64,000 nt of DNA from Halorussus ruber. GTDB taxonomy: Archaea > Halobacteriota > Halobacteria > Halobacteriales > Haladaptataceae. A program made the position numbers and the translations under genes. Positions 58,453 to 64,000 of the stretch are shown piece after piece. The notes under the pieces are model-generated. The model saw only the letters and a list, made by a program, of their open reading frames with translations. It ran no database searches and was not told where the DNA came from. The stretch is taken from positions 272,814 to 336,813 of the forward strand of contig NZ_SBIT01000008.1 in assembly GCF_004765785.1 (NCBI RefSeq). The letters are read 5' to 3'. How positions within the stretch are numbered: the stretch's first letter is position 1; each line of letters begins with the position of its first letter.

Positions 58453-60270
58453 ATGAAAGTCCGTATCAGCGACGGGGCGACCGACGAGGAGGCCTCCGCC
58501 ATCGGGGAGGCGCTCGCCCAGCACGTCCGCGACGAGGTGGAGGTGTACGTCGGCGACGCCGACTCGCCAGCGGTAGTCCGCGACCGGCCGACGACCGCGG
58601 GGTCCGCCAGTCCCGCCGGAAGACCCGACGAGACCGACGACGACCTCGGGCCGACCGACCGCGAGTACGCCCTCTGGGACGAAATCGAGGACATCGAACT
58701 CGGCGGTCCCGAGAAGTACAAGGAGCGCCTCGAAAAGCAGGGCAAACTCTTCGTCCGCGACCGCCTCGACCTCTGGTTCAACGACGAGGGAACCTCGTCG
58801 AGCAGTCGGACGCAGTCCGACGACGGCGAGGACGGAATTCTGTTCGAGGACGGCAAGTTCGCCAACTTCGACTCGTGGCACCCCGACAGCCCGGAGGTCG
58901 AGGAGGGCAACGACGACCGACTCCCCGGCGACGGCCTGCTGACCGGCGCGGCTGAGTTCGAGGGCCGGGAACTCCACTTCATGGCCAACGACTTCACCGT
59001 CAAGGCCGGGTCGATGGCCGAGAAGGGCGTCGAGAAGTTCCTCCGGATGCAACAGCGCGCGCTGAAGAACGGCAAGCCGGTCCTGTACCTGATGGACTCC
59101 TCGGGCGGCCGCATCGACCAGCAGACCGGCTTCTTCGCCAACCGCGAGGGCATCGGCAAGTACTACTACAACCACTCGATGCTCTCGGGCCGGGTGCCCC
59201 AAATCTGCGTCCTCTACGGTCCCTGCATCGCCGGGGCGGCCTACACCCCGGTGTTCGCCGACTTCACCATCATGGTTCGGGACATGTCCGCGATGGCCAT
59301 CGCCTCGCCGCGGATGGTCCAGATGGTCACGGGCGAGGACATCGAACTCGAAGAACTGGGCGGCCCGGACGTTCACGCCCAGCAGTCCGGCAGCGCCGAC
59401 CTCGTGGCTGAAGACGAAGAACACGCCCGCGAACTCGTCGCTGATTTGGTCTCGTATCTACCCGACAGCGCGGACGAGAAGCCCCCGCAGACCGAGGGCA
59501 AGCCCCCGCTGAAGTCCCCCGAGGGAATCGACTCCATCGTCCCGCAGGAGCCGAACAAGGGCTACGACATGACCGACGTCATCGACCGGGTCGTGGACGA
59601 AGGCTCCTACTTCGAACTCAAGCCCGAGTACGGCAAGGAAATCATCACCGCGTTCGCCCGCATCGACGGCCGACCGGTCGGCATCGTGGCGAACCAGCCA
59701 GCACAGCGCGCCGGGGCCATCTTCCCCGACGCCGCCGAGAAGGCCGCCGAGTTCATCTGGACCTGCGACGCCTACGAGATTCCCCTGCTGTACCTGTGTG
59801 ACACCCCCGGATTCATGGCCGGGTCGCAGGTCGAGAAGGACGCGATTCTGGAGAAGGGCAAGAAGTTCATCTACGCGACCTCCTCGGCGACCGTGCCCAA
59901 ACAGACCGTCGTGGTCCGGAAAGCCTACGGCGCGGGCATCTACGCCATGGGCGGCCCGGCCTACGACCCCGAGAGCGTCATCGGTCTGCCTTCCGGCGAA
60001 ATCGCCATCATGGGTCCGGAGGCCGCCATCAACGCGGTCTACGCCCGGAAGCTCTCGGAAATCGAGGACGAGGAAGAGCGCGCCCAGAAGGAGCAGGAAC
60101 TCCGCGAGGAGTACCGCGAGGACATCGACGTCCATCGGATGGCCAGCGAGGTCGTCATCGACGAAATCGTGCCCCCGAGCACGCTCCGAACCGAGTTGGA
60201 GAACCGCTTTGCCTTCTACGAGGGCATCGAGAAGGACCTGCCGGACAAGAAGCACGGCACCATCCTGTAG
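58453..60270 (+). CDS. acyl-CoA (propionyl/acetyl-CoA) carboxylase carboxyltransferase subunit with N-terminal extension
   Basis: 605 residues from the ATG at 58453. Residues about 90-605 are a complete carboxyltransferase: MDSSGGRIDQQTGFFANREG, GPCIAGAAYTPVFADFTIMV, QPAQRAGAIFPDAAEKAAEF, CDTPGFMAGSQVEKDAILEK and YGAGIYAMGGPAYDPESVIG. It transfers carboxyl from biotin to acetyl- or propionyl-CoA. The first 45 residues (MKVRISDGATDEEASAIGEA) resemble the small acc-operon/PccX-type protein of haloarchaeal carboxylases, here apparently fused. The biotin carboxylase gene is not in the window. Confidence 0.88.
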   Translation: MKVRISDGATDEEASAIGEALAQHVRDEVEVYVGDADSPAVVRDRPTTAGSASPAGRPDETDDDLGPTDREYALWDEIEDIELGGPEKYKERLEKQGKLFVRDRLDLWFNDEGTSSSSRTQSDDGEDGILFEDGKFANFDSWHPDSPEVEEGNDDRLPGDGLLTGAAEFEGRELHFMANDFTVKAGSMAEKGVEKFLRMQQRALKNGKPVLYLMDSSGGRIDQQTGFFANREGIGKYYYNHSMLSGRVPQICVLYGPCIAGAAYTPVFADFTIMVRDMSAMAIASPRMVQMVTGEDIELEELGGPDVHAQQSGSADLVAEDEEHARELVADLVSYLPDSADEKPPQTEGKPPLKSPEGIDSIVPQEPNKGYDMTDVIDRVVDEGSYFELKPEYGKEIITAFARIDGRPVGIVANQPAQRAGAIFPDAAEKAAEFIWTCDAYEIPLLYLCDTPGFMAGSQVEKDAILEKGKKFIYATSSATVPKQTVVVRKAYGAGIYAMGGPAYDPESVIGLPSGEIAIMGPEAAINAVYARKLSEIEDEEERAQKEQELREEYREDIDVHRMASEVVIDEIVPPSTLRTELENRFAFYEGIEKDLPDKKHGTIL

Positions 60271-60330
60271 TCGGTCCGGACGGTGTCACTCGGCCGCCTC
60301 GGTCGAAAAATTCGGGGGTCGGTTTGGGTC

Positions 60331-60711
60331 TCAGCAACCGGAGCAACATTCGGTGCTGTCGGGGTCTTCGACCTGACTACAACAGCTACAGATGCTATCG
60401 GCAGGGTCACAGCAGTCGTAACACCCGTACGCACAGGGCGAACAGTCGCAGTTGCTCCGACAGAACGCCGTACACTCGTCGTCGGGGGTGACGAGAGTCT
60501 GGTCGTCGTCGAGGGTCGTTTCGACTTCCTTGACCGTCTCCCACGTCGGATTTTCGACGGTGCCGACCGTCTTGCCGTCGCTGACGATGCGGAGTCGGTC
60601 GTACTTGTCGATGGCCGTCGGTTTCGCGCCGGGTCGGGAGGACGCCCCCGCCAAGCCGGTACTGAGGACACTACTCGCCGCGATTCCTTTCAGGAGGTTT
60701 CTGCGCTTCAT
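60331..60711 (-). CDS. Tat-exported cysteine-rich small protein
   Basis: 126 residues from the ATG at 60711. The Tat signal MKRRNLLKGIAASSVLSTGL is followed by a polar stretch and then, over the last 46 residues, 14 cysteines: ECTAFCRSNCDCSPCAYGCY, DCCDPADSICSCCSQVEDPD, STECCSGC. Such density suggests disulfide packing or metal (Fe-S, Zn, Cu) binding in the extracellular, oxidising space. Alternatives are a metallothionein-like scavenger or a halocin-like peptide released from the precursor. No neighbour clarifies this; it is a single gene after an AT-rich promoter (60720-60770). Confidence 0.75.
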   Translation of the reverse strand: MKRRNLLKGIAASSVLSTGLAGASSRPGAKPTAIDKYDRLRIVSDGKTVGTVENPTWETVKEVETTLDDDQTLVTPDDECTAFCRSNCDCSPCAYGCYDCCDPADSICSCCSQVEDPDSTECCSGC

Positions 60712-60816
60712 GGCGCAACTACTACAATACAATAGTTGGAAATAAATTATTTTCTAGCTAATATGAAATATAGGGTCGGCGGACGAGAGCCACCGGGATG
60801 AAATCCGCCCTACTAC

Positions 60817-61251
60817 CTATCGGTGTTCTCTCACGGCGTCCACGAACGCCGCGAGCGCCAGTCCGACCAGCCCAACGTCTCGCGCCAGCACGTCGCCGAA
60901 CTGTCCGGTCGTGGCCCACACCACCGCGAGGTAGCCCACCGTCGCCGCGAGCGAGACGGCCGCGACCGCCGCGGCGAAGGCAGTGTAGCGGTCGGCCAGC
61001 AGGGCGAGACCGAACCCGATTTCGAGCCAGCCGTTGACGAGCATGAAGACGACGGGCGAGACGACCAGCAGGGGCGCGAGCCAGTCGGTGACGTAGACGG
61101 CCCACGCCGCCGGGTCCAGCAGTTTGTGGACGCCCGCGGCGACCAGCATCCCGCCGAGGCCCCAGCGCGTCAGGAGTTCTGCCGCGGGGAGTCGAGACGC
61201 CGTCCGACCGAACGCCGATTCGACCGCCCGGCGCGCATCGTAATCCACCAT
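60817..61251 (-). CDS. DoxX-family membrane protein
   Basis: 144 residues. Four helices: LTRWGLGGMLVAAGVHKLLD, WLAPLLVVSPVVFMLVNGWL, YTAFAAAVAAVSLAATVGYL and VLARDVGLVGLALAAFVDAV. The VHKLLDPAAW and NGWLEIGFGLALL motifs place it in the DoxX/DoxD superfamily. Archaeal DoxD is part of a thiosulfate:quinone oxidoreductase, but most DoxX relatives have no known function. Single gene. Confidence 0.75.
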   Translation of the reverse strand: MVDYDARRAVESAFGRTASRLPAAELLTRWGLGGMLVAAGVHKLLDPAAWAVYVTDWLAPLLVVSPVVFMLVNGWLEIGFGLALLADRYTAFAAAVAAVSLAATVGYLAVVWATTGQFGDVLARDVGLVGLALAAFVDAVREHR

Positions 61252-61554
61252 ACCTCGGCGTAGGAGGCCAGCGACCGAAAATCGTCGGATTCAGACGTGT
61301 AAGTTGGTCAGTAAACTCGGCGTACTCCCGGTGTCGCAGGTCAGTCCTGTGTTCGAATATCGGCCGTATAATGCGGCGTTTTCCCTCGTATCGTCGGCCG
61401 AGCGCCGGATTTTCGACCCTCTAGCGCTCTCGCCGGAGCGACGACGCGCCGAGTCGGTTAACCGCACGTGTCAGCGGCTAAGGAGCCGTATAACAATGGG
61501 AGAGTCGGTCGTTCGTCTGGTCGTGACGAGGCACACCACTCGCCGGGGGTCGAC
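61252..61554. promoter_or_regulatory. intergenic stretch upstream of DUF5658 gene
   Basis: About 300 bases between divergent genes. GTATAACAATGGG at 61487-61500 is a variant of the motif noted upstream of other starts here. A short open frame crosses it but has no family resemblance. Confidence 0.35.
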
Positions 61555-61929
61555 ATGAGTTCGGACGGACGCTACTGGCCGACGCTGACTCGGCCCGGAG
61601 ACGGGCGCGTGACCGCCGCGATGACGGGACTCAGCCGCTGGGAGCGCACGCTGTGGGTGCTGGTCGGCGTCGCGCTCGTCGGCGACCTGCTCACGACCTA
61701 CTACGGCCTCCAGATGGGCCTCACCGAGTCGAACCCGGTCGCTCGGGCCGCCATCGAGCGATTCGGCTTCTCGGCGATGGTCGGTCTGAAGCTGTTCGCG
61801 GTCGGGGTCGGCCTCTGCTGTCGGCGACTCCTGCCCGAGCGCCACGGTCTGCTCGTGCCCGCCGGGTTGGCGGTACCGTGGATGGGCGCGGTCGTGATCA
61901 ACCTCTCGCTGTACGCGATGGTGTCGTGA
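61555..61929 (+). CDS. DUF5658-like membrane protein
   Basis: 124 residues from the ATG at 61555 (MSSDGRYWPTLTRPGDGRVT). Three helices: TLWVLVGVALVGDLLTTYYG, MVGLKLFAVGVGLCCRRLLP and LAVPWMGAVVINLSLYAMVS. GDLLTTYYGLQMGLTESNPV with the following Ala-rich turn is the signature of the haloarchaeal DUF5658 family. Function unknown. Confidence 0.75.
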   Translation: MSSDGRYWPTLTRPGDGRVTAAMTGLSRWERTLWVLVGVALVGDLLTTYYGLQMGLTESNPVARAAIERFGFSAMVGLKLFAVGVGLCCRRLLPERHGLLVPAGLAVPWMGAVVINLSLYAMVS

Positions 61930-61951
61930 CTCCGACTGGCTCCCGCTTCGA

Positions 61952-62434
61952 TTACTGATTTTCCTTCTTCAGCGACAGCACGGTCCGGTCGAACTCGCAG
62001 ACAAGCGTCTCGCCGTCGCCTTCGGTACCGTCCTCGTCGCGGTTGACCGCGAACGCCTCGACGTGCATCGTCACGACGCCGCGCTCGCCGTCGCTGGTCT
62101 CGCGCTTGTCGGTCACGGTCGATTGGGCGCGGATGGTGTCGCCGTGGAACACCGGGTTGGGGTGTTCTACGTCGTCGTAGCTTAGGTTGGCGACGATGGT
62201 CCCGTCGGTGGTGTCCGGAATCGAGACGCCGACCGCGAGGCTCATCGTGTAGAGTCCGTTGACGAGTCGCTCGCCGAACTGGGTGTCCGCGGCGAAGTCG
62301 GCGTCGAGGTGGAGCGGTTGCTGGTTCATCGTCATGTCGCAGAACTGCTGGTTGTCCGACTCGCTTACGGTCCGACGCTTCCCGTGTTCGATAGTCTGGC
62401 CGACCTCGAACTCCTCGTAGTAGAGTCCTGTCAC
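61952..62434 (-). CDS. MaoC-family dehydratase (enoyl-CoA hydratase-like)
   Basis: 160 residues from a GTG at 62434 (reads MTGLYYEEFEVGQTIEHGKR). The hot-dog fold motif DNQQFCDMTMNQQPLHLDAD and FAADTQFGERLVNGLYTMSL contains the hydratase-2 Asp and His pair. In haloarchaea such genes belong to CoA-thioester pathways, for example beta-methylmalyl-CoA dehydratase of the methylaspartate cycle or (R)-specific enoyl-CoA hydratase. The specific substrate cannot be told. The in-frame part upstream of the GTG lacks family similarity. Confidence 0.82.
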   Translation of the reverse strand: MTGLYYEEFEVGQTIEHGKRRTVSESDNQQFCDMTMNQQPLHLDADFAADTQFGERLVNGLYTMSLAVGVSIPDTTDGTIVANLSYDDVEHPNPVFHGDTIRAQSTVTDKRETSDGERGVVTMHVEAFAVNRDEDGTEGDGETLVCEFDRTVLSLKKENQ

Positions 62435-62596
62435 GTGAAGAGGGTCGGCCCGCCACCGCAAAAATCCCGCCGGTTTCGGCCGATAAGCATCCGTTACCAC
62501 TGTTTCAGGCAGTACCTGAGACGTCGGTAACTGGACCATAACAAAGGGTAAGACGGGAGTAAATTCGGTCGCAGTCAGTCACAGTCGAGGCTTACC

Positions 62597-63787
62597 ATGA
62601 CCGAGGACACGTGCCGGTTCGAGTGGGCGCGACCGCAGACAGCGGACGACGAGCGCGTCGACTCTCCCGCCGGGCGCGAAGCGGTGCCAGGGACACCGCG
62701 GGGCGCGACGCCCTCGGCCGGTGGACCGGACGCCCGCCAGAGACAGGGCTGGCGGGCGCGTTCGGAGGCCGACGCAAATCAGCGTGTGACGCAGGCCCCC
62801 GACCGGCGCGTGACTTCGGCGGACTCGCGGGTTCAGTTCCGGTTTCGAGCCACTGGACCGGTCGAAACCGCACCCGCGGTCCGCGACGGGACGGTGTACC
62901 TCGGTTGTGCGAACGGCTGCACGCACGCCTTCGACGGCGACACGGGGCGCGAGCGGTGGTCGTTTCGGACCGGCGACCGCGTTACCGCGCCCGCTGTCGC
63001 TCAGGGGGTCGTCTACGCGGGAACGAACGGCGGCACGGTCGTCGCACTCGACGCCGCGACGGGGAACCCCCGCTGGGAGTTCGCGGCCGCGGGCGGCTTC
63101 CAAGCCGCCCCGGCGGTCGCGGACGGGGAAGTGTTCGTCGCGGCCGACGGCGGCCGCGTCGCGGCCCTCCACGCCGCGGACGGCTCTCGACTCCGGGCGT
63201 TTCAGAACGCCTCGCGGGCGCTCTGCTCGCTCGGACTGGACGGCGCTCGATTGCTCCTCGCAAGCCTCGACGGCGGGGCCTACGCCCGCGACCGGACCGA
63301 CGGCCGCGAGCACTGGCGCTTCGAGCCCTCTCTGGCGGTCCGTCACGCCCCCGAAGTCGCCGACGGCGTCGCCTACCTCGGGACGGTAGACGACGGCCGA
63401 GTCCACGCGATTTCGGCGGTCACGGGCCGCGAGCAGTGGCGAGCGGAAACCGATGGCGGCGTGTGGGCGTCGCCGACAGTCGCAGACGGAACCGTCTTCG
63501 TGGGAAGCGGGGACGGTTCGGTCTACGCTTTCGACGCCGAGGAGGGTTCGCTCGCGTGGCGGACCGACCTCGGCGCGCGGATTTGGGCGTCGCCGACGGT
63601 GGCCGACGGGGCGCTCCTCGTCGGCACCGATTCAGGGGCGGTGTACGCCCTCGACGGGGAGGATGGGTCGGTGCTGTGGTGGTACCGGGCGGCGGACGCC
63701 GTGGTCGCTCCCGCGGTCGTCTCGGGCGCGACGGCCTACGTGGCCGACTGCGGCGGGACCGTCACTGCGCTTTCGCTCTCGGCGTAG
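62597..63787 (+). CDS. PQQ-type beta-propeller repeat protein
   Basis: 396 residues. After a polar N-terminus of about 80 residues come eight or so repeats of about 38 residues with the pattern Gly-x-Val-Tyr-x-Gly...Gly-x-Val-x-Ala-x-Asp-x-x-x-Gly-x-x-x-Trp (VYLGCANGCTHAFDGDTGRE; VFVGSGDGSVYAFDAEEGSL; LLVGTDSGAVYALDGEDGSV). No signal peptide or quinone-pocket residues are evident, so it is probably a cytoplasmic scaffold rather than a PQQ enzyme. ATAACAAAGGG at 62539-62548 lies about 55 bases upstream. Confidence 0.8.
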   Translation: MTEDTCRFEWARPQTADDERVDSPAGREAVPGTPRGATPSAGGPDARQRQGWRARSEADANQRVTQAPDRRVTSADSRVQFRFRATGPVETAPAVRDGTVYLGCANGCTHAFDGDTGRERWSFRTGDRVTAPAVAQGVVYAGTNGGTVVALDAATGNPRWEFAAAGGFQAAPAVADGEVFVAADGGRVAALHAADGSRLRAFQNASRALCSLGLDGARLLLASLDGGAYARDRTDGREHWRFEPSLAVRHAPEVADGVAYLGTVDDGRVHAISAVTGREQWRAETDGGVWASPTVADGTVFVGSGDGSVYAFDAEEGSLAWRTDLGARIWASPTVADGALLVGTDSGAVYALDGEDGSVLWWYRAADAVVAPAVVSGATAYVADCGGTVTALSLSA

Positions 63788-63878
63788 TCTTCGAGCTATC
63801 GAGTCGGTTTCAGTACTCCTCGAAGCGGTTGTAGAAATTCATACAATTGTTTAGAGTAACCAGAGATATTTTTAAACG

Positions 63879-63896
63879 GCACTGTCTAGTTACGCA
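63879..63896 (-). repeat. terminal sequence of an insertion sequence
   Basis: GGCACTGTCTAGTTACGC marks the boundary just after the transposase stop; GGCACTGT is a common start of insertion-sequence terminal inverted repeats. The other end is outside the window, so the repeat partner cannot be checked. Confidence 0.5.
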
Positions 63897-64000
63897 CCTC
63901 CTGAATCGGGGTGCGTCCATCGAGTGCTTGATGCGGTCGTTGTGCGTTATAATAGTGTGTAAACTGTACAAGCCACTCGCGGGCGCTTTGCTGACTGCCC
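63887..64000 (-). CDS. transposase, C-terminal end (gene continues beyond window)
   Basis: The last 37 residues read SQQSARGWLV-like sequence: REWLVQFTHYYNAQRPHQAL then DGRTPIQEVRN and a stop. The YN-x-x-RPHQAL-x-GRTP pattern is the classic end of an rve-type (DDE integrase core) transposase such as IS481 or IS3-like families. The catalytic residues lie outside the window, so family and activity cannot be fixed. Confidence 0.8.

Noticed and set aside
58087..59424. Long minus-strand frame opposite the carboxyltransferase
   Set aside because: Antisense shadow; the plus-strand protein carries all carboxyltransferase motifs.
61304..61558. 84-codon plus-strand frame upstream of the DUF5658 gene
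   Set aside because: Arg/Ser-rich, no start signal or family similarity, and overlaps the real start region.

Overview
The window is chromosomal DNA from a halophilic archaeon (class Halobacteria). The coding DNA is GC-rich with strong G/C preference at third codon positions, proteins are rich in Asp and Glu, and several start codons lie about 27-30 bases from a TATA-like box, as in leaderless transcripts. Secreted proteins use twin-arginine (Tat) signals or a PGF-CTERM tail, and many small proteins belong to families known mainly from haloarchaea (DUF7344, DUF7556, DUF5658, XapX). The genus cannot be fixed from sequence alone.

Left part (1-18330) is a cell-surface sugar region. A minus-strand operon (7535 down to 1) encodes an acetyltransferase, an aminotransferase, a 3-dehydrogenase, a 6-dehydrogenase and a 2-epimerase. 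Together these match the five steps of the WbpD/E/B/A/I route to a UDP-2,3-diacetamido uronic acid. A polysaccharide deacetylase and a FemAB-like acyltransferase follow. Divergent from the operon are a DUF7344 regulator and phosphoglucosamine mutase, which can supply the UDP-GlcNAc precursor. A Tat-secreted beta-helix protein, a decayed copy of its 5' end, two alkaline-phosphatase-superfamily proteins and a second FemAB-like protein complete the region.

Middle part: 18400-27200 holds exported and membrane proteins (XapX, a PGF-CTERM propeller/PKD protein, DUF1616, a Tat lipoprotein) and a frameshifted methylglyoxal synthase, bracketed by inverted copies of a structured repeat. Next come succinate dehydrogenase (sdhCDBA), a winged-helix regulator, and a divergent pair of an aspartoacylase-like hydrolase and an ATP-grasp/retropepsin-like fusion. 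From 34.6 to 52.9 kb there are mostly single genes: hydrolase, AlkA-type glycosylase, VOC protein, regulators, methyltransferase, acyl-CoA dehydrogenase, MFS transporter, squalene synthase-like protein, 3-hydroxyacyl-CoA dehydrogenase and a YcgG/isochorismatase pair. An IS1341-type TnpB element sits inside a small DUF1059 gene.

Right part (53.0-64 kb): a gluconeogenic fba-fbp pair, a frameshifted xylose-dehydrogenase-like gene, an EamA transporter, an acyl-CoA carboxylase subunit, a Tat-exported cysteine-rich protein, small membrane proteins, a MaoC hydratase, a PQQ-type propeller protein, and the end of another insertion sequence.

The most unusual feature is a family of about ten dispersed palindromic elements (roughly 70-250 bp, both orientations, all intergenic). 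Their stems are kept by compensatory base changes between copies. Some copies have lost the inner arm, and one is flanked by a duplicated 3' end of the neighbouring acyl-CoA dehydrogenase gene. No CRISPR array, rRNA or tRNA gene was recognised.
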